Assembly: GCF_000970465.2 (NCBI RefSeq)
Contig: NZ_LAJE02000357.1
Span: 1 to 37,134 of the forward strand
Direction: 5' to 3'
From: Devosia insulae DS-56
Lineage (GTDB): Bacteria; Pseudomonadota; Alphaproteobacteria; Rhizobiales; Devosiaceae
DNA: 37,134 nucleotides
Numbering within the stretch: position 1 is the stretch's first letter; each line of letters begins with the position of its first letter. Made by a program: the position numbers and the translations under genes. The notes under the pieces were generated by a model. That model did no database searches. It worked only from the letters and a program-made list of their open reading frames with translations, and was not told where the DNA came from. This document shows, piece after piece, positions 13,944 to 23,676 of this stretch.

Positions 13944-16160
13944 CTAGCTCGCCTGACGCAGAGCCTGCTCGCCCTGCAGCAGGCGCTCGAGTTGCGCCAG
14001 CCGCAGTGGGCGAGCGAACAGGTAGCCCTGGAACTCGCGGCAGCCGAGGCGGGAGAGCAGCGCGGCTTCCTCGCGGCGCTCGACGCCTTCGGCGGTGACC
14101 GCTAGGCCCATGGCGAAAGCATAGATCATGGTGGATTCGACCAGAGCCGCCTGCACCGGGTCGCTGTCGATGTCGGCGACCAGCGAGCGGTCGAGTTTCA
14201 CCCGGTCGAAGCGGAACTGCTTCAGGTAACCGATCGACGAGTAACCGGTACCGAAGTCATCGAGTGCGATGACGATGCCGGATTGGCGCAATTGCTCGAT
14301 CAGCCGGATGGCGCGATCGGGGTGGGAGACGAGGAAGGACTCGGTCACTTCCAGCTGCAGCCGGCTGGCGGTGACGCCCCATTCGTCGAGGGTCGCAAAC
14401 ACTGTCTGCGGCAGCGTCGGGTTGCGGAGCTGGGCCGGCGAGACGTTGACCGAAATCTTCAGATCGCCCAGCGGGCCGATCTCCTCGATGGCGCGACGCA
14501 GCGCGAACATGCCGAGATCGTCGATGAGGCCGGAGGCTTCGGCGGCCGGGATGAACTCGCCAGGCCCCATCGGACCGGCGGCGCGGCGGTTCCAGCGCAT
14601 CAGCGCCTCGACGCCGAGGATCGCCTGGGTGCGGAAATCGATGATCGGCTGATACTCGAGATCGAACTCGCCGGCCTCCAGGCCGCGACGGATATCGGCC
14701 TGCAGCTCGATGCGGCGGCGGCGCTCATCCTCGATGGCGGGATCGTAGGCCACGGTGTGATTTCCGCCAGTCTCGCGGGCCCGCGCCACCGCTGTCTCGG
14801 CCATGCGGATCAAGTTGCCAACGTTATCACGGCGCGTCGGCGCATCGACGACGCCAATGCTCAGCCCGATCTTCAGCTTGAGGTTGCCGACCGGCACCGG
14901 TTCGCTGGCGCCGGCGAGGATGCGGTCGGCGAAACCGCGGATTTTCTCACCGGCATCGTCGCCGAGACGGGCGAGCGACAGCTCGGTCGGGCCGGTGCGG
15001 GCGAGCACCGCCTGCCCATCGGTGATGGTCTCGAAACGCTCGGCCAGTGCGGCCAGCAGCTCGTTGGCGGCCTCGCGACCATAAAGACCGACGACATCCT
15101 GCAGCCCATCGACATTGATCTGGCTGACGGCGACCGGCAGCTCACCGCGCTTTTTGGGGATCGACTGGGCGATGTGCTCTTCGAGGCCGAAGCGGCTCAA
15201 CAGGCCGGTCGTCCCGTCATAGCGGGCATTGTACCAGTCGCGCTCTTCGGAGGCGGTGCGCAGCTTGATCGAGTGGCGAAAGGCGGCGAGGACAACGAAG
15301 ATCAAGACGCCGATGATCAGCATCACCAGCACAGCGATGGTGGCGGTGTGGGCATAGGCCGGATCGCCCGGGCGGCGCGGCGGCCAGTCGATGGTGGCGA
15401 TATCAGCTCCCGCCGCGTCGGTGAGCGCCATCGCGTCGTGATCGGGCTTGGGCACCTCGACGAGCCGCGGCAGCGGCAGCTGGAAACGGGTCGCGACGTC
15501 GCGCAGCATGATGTCGTCGAGCTGGCGGGCGAGCCAGAGCACGCGGCGCTGCTCGCGCGGGATGCTGGCCTGGCCGGAATTGCCGTGCACCACCGCGCCG
15601 GCGAGAGCGGCGGCGCCGCGGGCGTTGCGCGACAGGTTGGAGACGGTCGCATCGTCCCCAGCCTTGGCGATGCCGGCCTCGAGCCGCTCGAGCAGTTGCG
15701 GCACGCCACTGAACAGGTCGGCGAGCGCACCGGTCACTGGTCCGCGGCTGGTTTCGCCGAAGATGATGTTGCCGCTCACATCGGTAAGGATGGCGGTGTC
15801 GTAGGTATCGGAGATGCGCGCGGTGGCGCCCCAGACGCTATCGAGCCAGGCCGGGTTGGGCTCGATATAGGTGTTGATATAGGCCTCCGTCCAGGTCGCC
15901 TCGTCGGCGGTGCTCTCGGCGAGACCAACCACCAGGGACTCGACGGCGGCGGCGATAGCGCTCTTGCCGCGATCGGAGTCGATGGCGTTCATCTCGGCGC
16001 TCATCAGGTGCATGGCGACGAACACCAGCGCACAGACGCCGAAATAAACGGCGACCGCCGGCAAGGCGATCCAAAAGGTGAAGTTCAGCAATGCCGATCG
16101 GCGCGCCGGCTTGCGGGCGCTAGCAGCCGAAGCCGACGTGCTTTTGGCAGCTTTGGGCAA
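13944..16160 (-). CDS. CHASE4-GGDEF-EAL protein, probable cyclic-di-GMP phosphodiesterase with degenerate GGDEF
   Basis: A 738-residue inner-membrane signalling protein. Membrane helices at about 28-50 and 272-293 flank a periplasmic domain (55-270) whose DEATWTEAYINTYI and W residues suggest CHASE4. The GGDEF domain covers about 310-475, but the signature reads GPTEL at 390-394 instead of GGDEF, so diguanylate cyclase activity is unlikely. The EAL domain (about 485-735) keeps the expected residues: EAL at 518-520, VNVSPAQL, EVTES, DDFGTGYSS, KLDRSLV and AEGVE. It should hydrolyse cyclic-di-GMP, with the degenerate GGDEF perhaps serving as a GTP sensor. It follows dppF on the same strand after a 77-base gap and may be transcribed on its own. 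Confidence 0.92.
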   Translation of the reverse strand: MPKAAKSTSASAASARKPARRSALLNFTFWIALPAVAVYFGVCALVFVAMHLMSAEMNAIDSDRGKSAIAAAVESLVVGLAESTADEATWTEAYINTYIEPNPAWLDSVWGATARISDTYDTAILTDVSGNIIFGETSRGPVTGALADLFSGVPQLLERLEAGIAKAGDDATVSNLSRNARGAAALAGAVVHGNSGQASIPREQRRVLWLARQLDDIMLRDVATRFQLPLPRLVEVPKPDHDAMALTDAAGADIATIDWPPRRPGDPAYAHTATIAVLVMLIIGVLIFVVLAAFRHSIKLRTASEERDWYNARYDGTTGLLSRFGLEEHIAQSIPKKRGELPVAVSQINVDGLQDVVGLYGREAANELLAALAERFETITDGQAVLARTGPTELSLARLGDDAGEKIRGFADRILAGASEPVPVGNLKLKIGLSIGVVDAPTRRDNVGNLIRMAETAVARARETGGNHTVAYDPAIEDERRRRIELQADIRRGLEAGEFDLEYQPIIDFRTQAILGVEALMRWNRRAAGPMGPGEFIPAAEASGLIDDLGMFALRRAIEEIGPLGDLKISVNVSPAQLRNPTLPQTVFATLDEWGVTASRLQLEVTESFLVSHPDRAIRLIEQLRQSGIVIALDDFGTGYSSIGYLKQFRFDRVKLDRSLVADIDSDPVQAALVESTMIYAFAMGLAVTAEGVERREEAALLSRLGCREFQGYLFARPLRLAQLERLLQGEQALRQAS

Positions 16161-16237
16161 GTCGTGACACCGGCATAGGACGCTTCGCCAAACGCTACGG
16201 GCCCTGGCTTAACACCGGCTTAAAGTGTCAGGGCAGA

Positions 16238-17073
<836 letters not shown>

Positions 17074-17077
<4 letters not shown>

Positions 17078-17910
17078 ACGGCCTCCTCAAAGTTGGTGCC
17101 GGTAATGGTGGGCAGCCGGTCGCCAGTGGCATTGTCAGGCAGCGCCGCCAGCAGCGCGCGGGTGTAAGAGCTTTTTGGCGCGGTGAAGAGCTCGAGCACG
17201 CCCGCCTCTTCCATCTTGCGCCCCTTGTACTGCACCACGACGCGGTCGGCGGTTTCGGCGACGACTCCGATATTGTGGGTGATCATGATCAGGCCCATGC
17301 CGTGCTCGGCCTGCAGCCGAACCAGGAGATCGAGGATCTGCTTCTGGATGGTGACGTCGAGCGCGGTGGTCGGCTCGTCGGCGATCAACAGCTTGGGGTT
17401 GCAGGCAATGGCCATGGCGATCATGACGCGCTGGTTCTGGCCGCCCGACATCTGGTGCGGGTAGGATTTCAGCCGCTCCGCCGGGTTGGGGATGCCGACC
17501 TGGTCGAGCAGTTCGACGGCGCGGGCACGGCGCTTGGCCTTGTCCATGCCGAGATGGAAGCGCAGCACTTCCTCGATCTGGAAGCCCACCGTGAAGCAGG
17601 GGTTGAGGCTGGTCATCGGCTCCTGGAAGATCATGGCAACGTCCTTGCCGATAATCTTGCGCCTGTCGGCGGCCGACATGGCCAGCAGGTCCTTGCCGTC
17701 GAACGTCATCTTGTCGGCGCTGACGGTCGCGGTGGGCGGCAACAGCCCCATCACCGCCAGCATGGCGACCGACTTGCCGGAGCCGGATTCCCCGACAATG
17801 GCCAGCACCTCGCGGGCATCGACATGGATGTCGATGCCTTTGACGGCGTTGAACACGCCTACCGAGGTATCGAAGCTGACGGTGAGGTTTTTGACTTCGA
17901 GCAGGTGCAT
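17074..17910 (-). CDS. dppD: Peptide ABC transporter ATP-binding protein DppD
   Basis: A 278-residue ABC ATPase beginning [15 protein letters not shown]. It has Walker [10 protein letters not shown], the Q-loop [17 protein letters not shown], signature [15 protein letters not shown], Walker [13 protein letters not shown] and H-loop ITHNIGVV. Near the C-terminus [11 protein letters not shown] is typical, although the cysteine-rich extension seen in some DppD proteins is not evident. The ATG at 17910 lies four bases after the dppC stop; a longer in-frame start at 17958 would lie inside dppC and adds no family-like sequence. It works with DppF under the DppBC permease. Confidence 0.93.
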
Positions 17911-17914
17911 CGTC

Positions 17915-18820
17915 TCAGCTCCGCTTGAGCTTGGGATCGAGCGCATCGCGCAGGCCATCGCCGACGAGGTTGATGGCGAGAACCGTGATCAGGATGGCAA
18001 GGCCGGGCATGGTGACGATCCACCAGGCGCTGGTGATGAACTCGCGGGCCCGGGCCAGCATGGTGCCCCATTCCGGCGTCGGCGGCTGCGCGCCCATACC
18101 GAGGAAGCCGAGCGCCGCGGCATCGAGGATGGCGTTGGAGAAGCTGAGCGTCGCCTGGACGATCAGCGGTCCGAGACAGTTGGGCAGGATGGTGATGAAC
18201 ATCTGCCGCAGATGGCCGGCGCCGGCGACCTTGGCCGAGGTGACGTATTCGCGGCTCTTTTCACTGAGCACGGCAGCGCGGGTCAGGCGGGCGAAATGCG
18301 GTTGCAGCACCAGCGCGATGGCCAGCATGGCGTTGAGCAAGCCAGGCCCGAGGATGGCGACCATCACCAGCGCCAGCAGGAGCGAGGGAAACGCGAGGAT
18401 GATATCCATCACGCGCATGATCATCGCATCGACCCAGCCGCGGAAGTAGCCGGCGAGGAGGCCAAAGGTCACGCCGGTGATCATCGCGAGGACGACCACG
18501 AAAAAGCCAATGAACAGCGAGAAGCGAGCGCCATGGATGAGGCGCGACAGGATATCGCGGCCGACTTCGTCGGTGCCGAGGAAGAACTGCGGCTGCGTGC
18601 CGCCGGCCCAGGATGGGGCCATGCGGATGAACTCGCGGAACTGCTGATCAGGCGGGAACGGCGCCAGCACCGGGGCGAAGATCGCGACGAGGATCAGCAG
18701 CAGGAACACGGCGAGGCCGAGCACGGCGCCGTGGTTCATCGAGAAATAGTACCAGAACTCGCGCAGACCGCTGAAGCGGCCGGGAGCGGCTGAGGTCGTG
18801 GTGGTGGTTTCTGCGGCCAT
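17915..18820 (-). CDS. dppC: Peptide ABC transporter permease DppC
   Basis: A 301-residue permease. The cytoplasmic start (MAAETTTTTSAAPGRFSGLREF) precedes the first helix (AVLGLAVFLLLILVAIFAPVLAPF). The characteristic FLGTDEVGRDILSRLIHGARFSL follows, and then the membrane core with the coupling sequence REYVTSAKVAGAG and the C-terminal GFLGMGAQPPTPEWGTML. It forms the peptide channel with DppB. The ATG overlaps the dppB stop by one base (TGATG), showing translational coupling. I took 18820 as the start because upstream in-frame sequence lies inside dppB and is not protein-like. Confidence 0.94.
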   Translation of the reverse strand: MAAETTTTTSAAPGRFSGLREFWYYFSMNHGAVLGLAVFLLLILVAIFAPVLAPFPPDQQFREFIRMAPSWAGGTQPQFFLGTDEVGRDILSRLIHGARFSLFIGFFVVVLAMITGVTFGLLAGYFRGWVDAMIMRVMDIILAFPSLLLALVMVAILGPGLLNAMLAIALVLQPHFARLTRAAVLSEKSREYVTSAKVAGAGHLRQMFITILPNCLGPLIVQATLSFSNAILDAAALGFLGMGAQPPTPEWGTMLARAREFITSAWWIVTMPGLAILITVLAINLVGDGLRDALDPKLKRS

Positions 18821-19827
18821 CACTGCACCCTGATGCGTGGGTTGATGACGGCGTAGAGGATGTCGACGATGAGGTTCACCGCCATGACGATCAACGCGAT
18901 GAGCAGCAGGCCCGACTGCACCGAGACGTAGTCGCGCTTCGAAATCGAGTCGATCATCCACTTGCCAATGCCCGGCCAGGAGAAAATCGTCTCGGTCAGG
19001 ATGGCGCCACCCATCAGCAGGCCGACTTGCAGGCCGATCGTGGTGACCACGGGGATCAGCGCGTTGCGGAAGGCGTGGACGGCGACGACGCGGCTGGGCT
19101 CGAGCCCCTTGGCGCGAGCGGTGCGCACATAGTCCTCGCCCAGCACTTCGAGCATGGCCGAGCGGGTTTGCCGCGCAATGACGGCGAGCGGGATGGTGGC
19201 GAGGACTACAGCGGGAAGGATGAGATGGCGGAGCGCCGACACGAACCCGGCGGGTTTGCCGGCGATTAGGCTGTCGATCAGCATGAAACCGGTGACGCGC
19301 GGGAAAAAGAAGCTGACCGCGATGCGGCCCGAGACCGGAGTCCAGCCGAGATAGCCGGAAAAGAAGATGATGAGGAGCAGGCCCCACCAGAAGATCGGCA
19401 TCGAATAGCCGGTCAGCGCCACGCCCATGGTGATCTGGTCGAACCACGAGCCGCGCTTGATGGCAGCGAAGATGCCGGCGGGAATGCCGAGGGCAACGGC
19501 GATCAGGATAGCGAACAGCGCCAGCTCGACCGTGGCCGGGAACAGCGTCATGAACTCCTCGATCACCGGGCGCTTGGTGGCGAGCGAGATGCCGAAATTG
19601 CCCTGCAGGATGCCGCCCACGTAGTTGAAATACTGCTGCCAGATCGGCAGGTCGTAGCCGTACTGGTGCTTGAGGATTTCATAGCGTTCGGGGGTGACGC
19701 CATATTGGCTGGCCATCGCAAGGATGGGGTCGCCCGGCAGCAGGCGGATGAAGGCAAACGACGCAATGGTGATGCCGATGATGGTCGGCACGATCAGAGC
19801 GAGTTTCTGGAGGATGAATCGCAGCAT
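18820..19827 (-). CDS. dppB: Peptide ABC transporter permease DppB
   Basis: A 335-residue permease with about six helices. MLRFILQKLALIVPTIIGITIASFAFIRLLPGDP is the standard DppB opening, and DYVRTARAKGLEPSRVVAVHAFRNALIPVVTTIGLQ is the cytoplasmic EAA-like coupling loop. I chose ATG at 19827; a TTG four codons earlier (19839) would put the start inside the base of a strong hairpin. No clear ribosome binding site precedes the ATG, so the hairpin upstream may influence translation. With DppC it forms the membrane pore. Confidence 0.93.
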   Translation of the reverse strand: MLRFILQKLALIVPTIIGITIASFAFIRLLPGDPILAMASQYGVTPERYEILKHQYGYDLPIWQQYFNYVGGILQGNFGISLATKRPVIEEFMTLFPATVELALFAILIAVALGIPAGIFAAIKRGSWFDQITMGVALTGYSMPIFWWGLLLIIFFSGYLGWTPVSGRIAVSFFFPRVTGFMLIDSLIAGKPAGFVSALRHLILPAVVLATIPLAVIARQTRSAMLEVLGEDYVRTARAKGLEPSRVVAVHAFRNALIPVVTTIGLQVGLLMGGAILTETIFSWPGIGKWMIDSISKRDYVSVQSGLLLIALIVMAVNLIVDILYAVINPRIRVQ

Positions 19828-19836
19828 TGGGTACGC

Positions 19837-19870
19837 CAAGGGGCGGCGCCGATGCTGGCGCCGCCCCTTG
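19837..19870 (-). terminator. Perfect 14-bp hairpin between dppA and dppB
   Basis: CAAGGGGCGGCGCC (19837-19850) and GGCGCCGCCCCTTG (19857-19870) are exact complements around a six-base loop. The stem lies 14 bases after the dppA stop and 9 bases before the dppB ATG, without a T-run. It probably stabilises the dppA message or causes partial termination, giving more binding protein than permease. Confidence 0.8.
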
Positions 19871-19884
19871 AACTCTATCTCTAA

Positions 19885-21492
19885 TTATTCGGTCACGTCG
19901 ACGTTGTCGAAGCGGTGAATGCCGAGCGGATCCATGGTGTAACCCACGACGCGCTTGTTCATCGGCATAAAGACCTTGGAGTGGGCAATGGTCATCGCCG
20001 GCTCTTCGGCTTTGAAGATTTCCTGGGCCTTGGTGTAGAGCGCAGTACGCTCAGCCTGGTCGGAGACCTTCTTGGCGTCCTGGATGACCTTCTCGAAGTC
20101 GTCGTTGCACCAGCTCGAGTAGTTGGAAACGCCAATGGCCGAGCAGGAGAACAAGGTCGCGAAGAAGTTATCCGGATCACCATTGTCGCCGGTCCAACCG
20201 ATCTGGAACGCACCCGGGCGGTCCGGCTTCTTGCCGCGCTCGCGATACTCGGTCCACTCGTAGGTGACGATGTTCGCGGTGACGCCGACGGCAGCCCAGT
20301 CAGCCTGGATCAGTTCGGCTACGCGCTGCGCGTTCGGGTTGTACGGACGCGAAACCGGCATGGCCCACAGGTCGAGGGTCAGGCCTGACACACCGGCGTC
20401 GGCGAGGAGCTTCTTGGCGCCTTCCGGGTCGTAGGTGGTGTCGACGATCTTGTCGTCATAGGACCACATGGTCGGCGGGATCAGGTTCTTGGCCACCTGG
20501 CCAGCGCCCTCATAGACCGCGTCGACGATCGCCGTCTTGTTGATGGCCATCGACAGCGCCTTGCGGACGTTGGCGTTGTCCATCGGGGCAACCGTCGTAT
20601 TGTACGACATGTAGCCGATGTTGAGGCCTTCCTGCTCCAGCACCTGGAGGTTGGCATCATCCTGCAGGCCAGCCACGTCGGCCGGGGCGGGATAGCTCAT
20701 GATGTCGCATTCGCCGGCCTTCAGCTTCTGCGCACGCACCGCGGGATCCGTGGTGATGGCGAAGATCAGGTCGTCGATCGCCACCTTGCCGCGCCAATAG
20801 TCGGCGAAGGCCTGGTAACGGATGACGGCGTCGGTCTGGTAGTCGACGAACACGAAGGCGCCGGTGCCGACCGGTTTGTTGGAGAAATCGGCGAGAGCGG
20901 CCGGGTCGTTCTTGGCCAGCAGCTGGTCGGCGTATTCCTTCGACACGATCGAGGCGAAGTCCATGCCGAGGTTCGCGATCATCGGCGCGTTGGGCTCGTT
21001 CAGCGTGATTACGACGGTGAGGTCGTCAGCGCCCTTTTCGACCGACTTCAGGAATTTGGGCATATCCATGCCCTGGAAATAGTCCCAGGAGATCCCCTCG
21101 AGGTACTTGTTCCAAGCATTGTCTTCCTTCCACTGGCGTTCCAGCGAGAAGATCACGTCGTCGGCAGTGAGGTCGCGGGTCGGGGTGAAGTACGAGGTGG
21201 TGTGGAACTTCACACCGGGCCTCAGCTTGAAGGTGTACTCGAGCCCGTCAGCCGAAACTTCCCAGCTCTCGGCAAGGCCCGGAATGACGGCGGTGCCGCC
21301 ATGCTCGAACTCGACGAGGCGGTCATAGATGGCGCGCGAGCTGGCGTCGAAGTCGTTACCACCGGTGGTCGGACCGGGGTCGAAGTGCGCCGGCGAGGCT
21401 TCCGAGCAGAATACGAGCTGCTTGGCATAGACGCTGCCGCCCATCACCGCGACGAGCGCAGTGGCGGCGAGCAGGGTTTTCATCAAATGCAT
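19885..21492 (-). CDS. dppA: Dipeptide ABC transporter substrate-binding protein DppA
   Basis: A 535-residue SBP family 5 protein with a signal peptide (MHLMKTLLAATALVAVMGGSVYA, about residues 1-23). The mature start KQLVFCSEASPAHFDPGPTTGG and the stretches DASSRAIYDRLVEFE, LAESWEVSADGLEYTFKLRPGVKFH and NYSSWCNDDFEKVIQ are close to DppA of other proteobacteria. It captures di- or related short peptides (some relatives bind heme or delta-aminolevulinate) in the periplasm. The ATG at 21492 is preceded by GGGAGAC; a longer form from 21528 adds no signal-peptide-like sequence. It leads the dppABCDF operon and is preceded, 114 bases upstream, by a perfect inverted repeat that may be its operator. 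Confidence 0.94.
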   Translation of the reverse strand: MHLMKTLLAATALVAVMGGSVYAKQLVFCSEASPAHFDPGPTTGGNDFDASSRAIYDRLVEFEHGGTAVIPGLAESWEVSADGLEYTFKLRPGVKFHTTSYFTPTRDLTADDVIFSLERQWKEDNAWNKYLEGISWDYFQGMDMPKFLKSVEKGADDLTVVITLNEPNAPMIANLGMDFASIVSKEYADQLLAKNDPAALADFSNKPVGTGAFVFVDYQTDAVIRYQAFADYWRGKVAIDDLIFAITTDPAVRAQKLKAGECDIMSYPAPADVAGLQDDANLQVLEQEGLNIGYMSYNTTVAPMDNANVRKALSMAINKTAIVDAVYEGAGQVAKNLIPPTMWSYDDKIVDTTYDPEGAKKLLADAGVSGLTLDLWAMPVSRPYNPNAQRVAELIQADWAAVGVTANIVTYEWTEYRERGKKPDRPGAFQIGWTGDNGDPDNFFATLFSCSAIGVSNYSSWCNDDFEKVIQDAKKVSDQAERTALYTKAQEIFKAEEPAMTIAHSKVFMPMNKRVVGYTMDPLGIHRFDNVDVTE

Positions 21493-21605
21493 GATGGTTG
21501 TCTCCCGAAAAGCATTGCGCCCCGGCATTCAAGGCAGAGTCCCTTCTGCCGGCCGGAGCTTGGCGCGCAACAAAGCGCTTTTTCTTCCGCCACGCAATGG
21601 CCCAG

Positions 21606-21623
21606 TTTGACCGGTTGGTCAAA
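21606..21623. promoter_or_regulatory. RutR-like operator upstream of dppA
   Basis: TTTGACCGGTTGGTCAAA is a perfect inverted repeat (7-base arms, 4-base spacer). Its core matches the E. coli RutR consensus TTGACCAnnTGGTCAA at 13 of 14 defined positions. It lies in the 276-base gap between dppA and the divergent VOC gene, 114 bases before the dppA ATG. A similar half-degenerate site precedes preT at 34278. Confidence 0.6.
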
Positions 21624-21768
21624 GCCCCGTCATACGCAATGCCGTTTCAACAATGGGCCGATCGCCGCAAAGCTGAGTTTCTCTGGAGGTAAAGCGGTTG
21701 CGCAACTGAGATCGATTTCACATCGGAGCGATTGACGGCAAGCGACCGGTGCCGCAAATGATCCGCGC

Positions 21769-22158
21769 ATGAGCCAGTCGATCGCCACAATCGCCCTCGT
21801 CGTCGCCGACTATGACGAGGCCATCTCGTTCTATGTCGAGAAGCTCGGATTCGCGCTCACGAGCGATCTCGACATGGGTGGCGGCAAGCGCTGGGTCACG
21901 GTGGCGCCAGTTGGCGGCGGGGCAAAACTGCTGCTGGCCAAGGCGGACGGACCAGCGCAGGCGAGCCATGTCGGCAAGCAGACCGGCGGGCGGGTGGGGT
22001 TCTTTCTCGAGACCGACGACTTCGCCCGGGACCACGCCAATTACCTGGAACGCGGGGTACGGTTCCTCGAGCCGCCACGGCACGAGGCCTATGGTTCGGT
22101 GGCGGTGTTCGAGGATCTCTACGGCAATAAGTGGGACCTGATTCAGCCCAAGGGCTGA
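21769..22158 (+). CDS. VOC-superfamily (glyoxalase-like) protein
   Basis: A 129-residue protein with the paired beta-alpha-beta-beta-beta fold of the vicinal oxygen chelate superfamily. IATIALVVADYDEAISFYVEKLGF forms the first module and GRVGFFLETDDFARDHANYLERGVRF the second, ending EDLYGNKWDLIQ. The C-terminal glutamate of the usual metal site may correspond to the E of FEDLYGNKWDLIQ, but the first-module histidine is replaced (IALVV), so metal binding is uncertain. Possible roles include methylglyoxal handling, dioxygenase activity or antibiotic binding; none can be chosen. It is divergent from the dpp operon. Confidence 0.85.
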   Translation: MSQSIATIALVVADYDEAISFYVEKLGFALTSDLDMGGGKRWVTVAPVGGGAKLLLAKADGPAQASHVGKQTGGRVGFFLETDDFARDHANYLERGVRFLEPPRHEAYGSVAVFEDLYGNKWDLIQPKG

Positions 22159-22243
22159 GACGTCCATCGCTTGTCGCCGATGGATGGCAAGGCTAGGCTC
22201 GACCACCTTCCTTGCTACCCCCTCGCCCATATTGGAGATCCCC

Positions 22244-23170
22244 ATGAGCAAGCGCCGCCTCGGCCGCACCGAACTTTTCATCGACCCCTTGGTTTTCGGC
22301 TGCAACGTGCTGGGCTGGACGCTCGAGGAGCAGGCCGCCTATCCGGTGCTCGACGCCTTCCTCGATGGTGGCTTTGCCGCGCTCGATACCGCCGACAGCT
22401 ACGGCAAGGGCAAATCCGAGACGATTATCGGCAACTGGATGAAGGCGCGCGGCAATCGCGACAAGGTGCTGGTGTTCACCAAGGTCGGCTCCGACATGGG
22501 TCAGGGGCACCGCGACCTCAGCGCCAAATGGATCGAGGAGGAAGTCGACGCGTCGCTTCGGCGGTTGCAAACCGACTATATCGATCTCTACCAGACGCAT
22601 TGGCCCGACCCGAATACGGCGCAGGAAGAGACGCTCGCGGCGCTCGACAAGCTCGTGAAGGCTGGCAAGGTCCGCTATATCGGCTCGTCCAACCAGGACA
22701 CGGCGCTGTTGAGCGAAGCTCTCGGCATCTCGAAGACCAACGGCACCGCGCGCTACGAGACGATCCAGAACGAGTTCAACCTCTACGATCGGGCCAAGTT
22801 CGAGGAGGTGCAGGCGACCTGCGTGGCCGAGGGGGTCTCCGGGATCGGCTATTTCAGCCTCGCCCGCGGCTTCCTCGCCGGAAAATATCGCAGCGCCGCC
22901 GACGCGCAGAAGAGCCCGCGCGGCCAGACCGTGGTGGAGAAATATCTCAACCCCAAAGGCTATCGCATCCTCGAGGCGCTCGACGCGGTCAGCACAGGTA
23001 CCGGTTCGCTGCCAGCCGAGGTGACGCTGGCGTGGATCGCGGCGCAGCCCGGCGTCGGCGCGCCGATCGCCTCGGCGACCTCGGTCGAGCAGGTGCAGAG
23101 CCTGATGCGCGGCGCCAACCTGACGCTGAGCGTCGATGACCTGAAACTGCTGACGGACGCCGGCAAGTGA
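22244..23170 (+). CDS. Aldo/keto reductase
   Basis: A 308-residue TIM-barrel NADPH-dependent oxidoreductase. The catalytic tetrad is visible: D and Y in AALDTADSYGKGKSE, K in VLVFTKVG and H in YIDLYQTHWPDP. The C-terminal cofactor-binding segment is GAPIASATSVEQVQSLM. It should reduce aldehydes or ketones of unknown identity. ATG at 22244 follows TTGGAGATC, a good ribosome binding site. The stop overlaps the start of the next gene (GTGA), so the secreted protein gene downstream is probably translated from the same message. Confidence 0.93.
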   Translation: MSKRRLGRTELFIDPLVFGCNVLGWTLEEQAAYPVLDAFLDGGFAALDTADSYGKGKSETIIGNWMKARGNRDKVLVFTKVGSDMGQGHRDLSAKWIEEEVDASLRRLQTDYIDLYQTHWPDPNTAQEETLAALDKLVKAGKVRYIGSSNQDTALLSEALGISKTNGTARYETIQNEFNLYDRAKFEEVQATCVAEGVSGIGYFSLARGFLAGKYRSAADAQKSPRGQTVVEKYLNPKGYRILEALDAVSTGTGSLPAEVTLAWIAAQPGVGAPIASATSVEQVQSLMRGANLTLSVDDLKLLTDAGK

Positions 23171-23676
23171 CCTCGACGGCCGCCTCCACAGTGCTGCTGG
23201 CTGGGGCGCTCGCCGCCCTCGCCGCCCCTGCCCTCGCTCAGGAAGCCGGCTGGCACTATTCGCCGCTCGTGGGCGAAGGCGACCGGGCCGCTCTGGGCTG
23301 TGCGGCGGGATCGACGCCGAAGGAATTCGTCTGCCTCGCGGTGCGCTGCGAGGACGATTTCGAGGTCGGTGTACATTTCTACACCAGCCGGCTCGGCGGC
23401 GACGCCGGGCGATGGCGCATCGATATCGACAAGGAAGATGGGCACGAGGTCGACGCCAAGCCGGATGGCTCGCCCTATCACGCCCGCATCGAGGGCGACG
23501 TGACGCCGCTGCTCGAGGCGTTGAAGAATGGCGGGCTCGCCTATCTCGACCCGAAAGCCGGACCGGACCTGCCGAGGAACGGCATCACGCTCGATGGCTC
23601 GCTCTACGTGATCAACCAGGCGCTGTATTTCTGTGCGCCACGCGTGCCGCCGACGGCGGCGTCAGTCGCCGAGTAG
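23167..23676 (+). CDS. Secreted protein of unknown function
   Basis: A 169-residue protein with a signal peptide ending near APALAQ (residues 1-25). The mature part has four cysteines (ALGCAAGS, FVCLAVRCEDD, YFCAPR) that could form two disulfides, and an aromatic beta-rich pattern (GVHFYTSRLGG, WRIDIDKEDG). I do not recognise the family. It starts with GTG overlapping the aldo/keto reductase stop by four bases and is probably co-translated with it. Its 3' end overlaps the convergent tetR gene by 15 bases. Confidence 0.75.
   Translation: MTSTAASTVLLAGALAALAAPALAQEAGWHYSPLVGEGDRAALGCAAGSTPKEFVCLAVRCEDDFEVGVHFYTSRLGGDAGRWRIDIDKEDGHEVDAKPDGSPYHARIEGDVTPLLEALKNGGLAYLDPKAGPDLPRNGITLDGSLYVINQALYFCAPRVPPTAASVAE

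Noticed and set aside
13944-16178. A long plus-strand open frame opposite the EAL protein gene
   Set aside because: Low-complexity, acidic composition and no family features, whereas the minus strand encodes full GGDEF and EAL domains.
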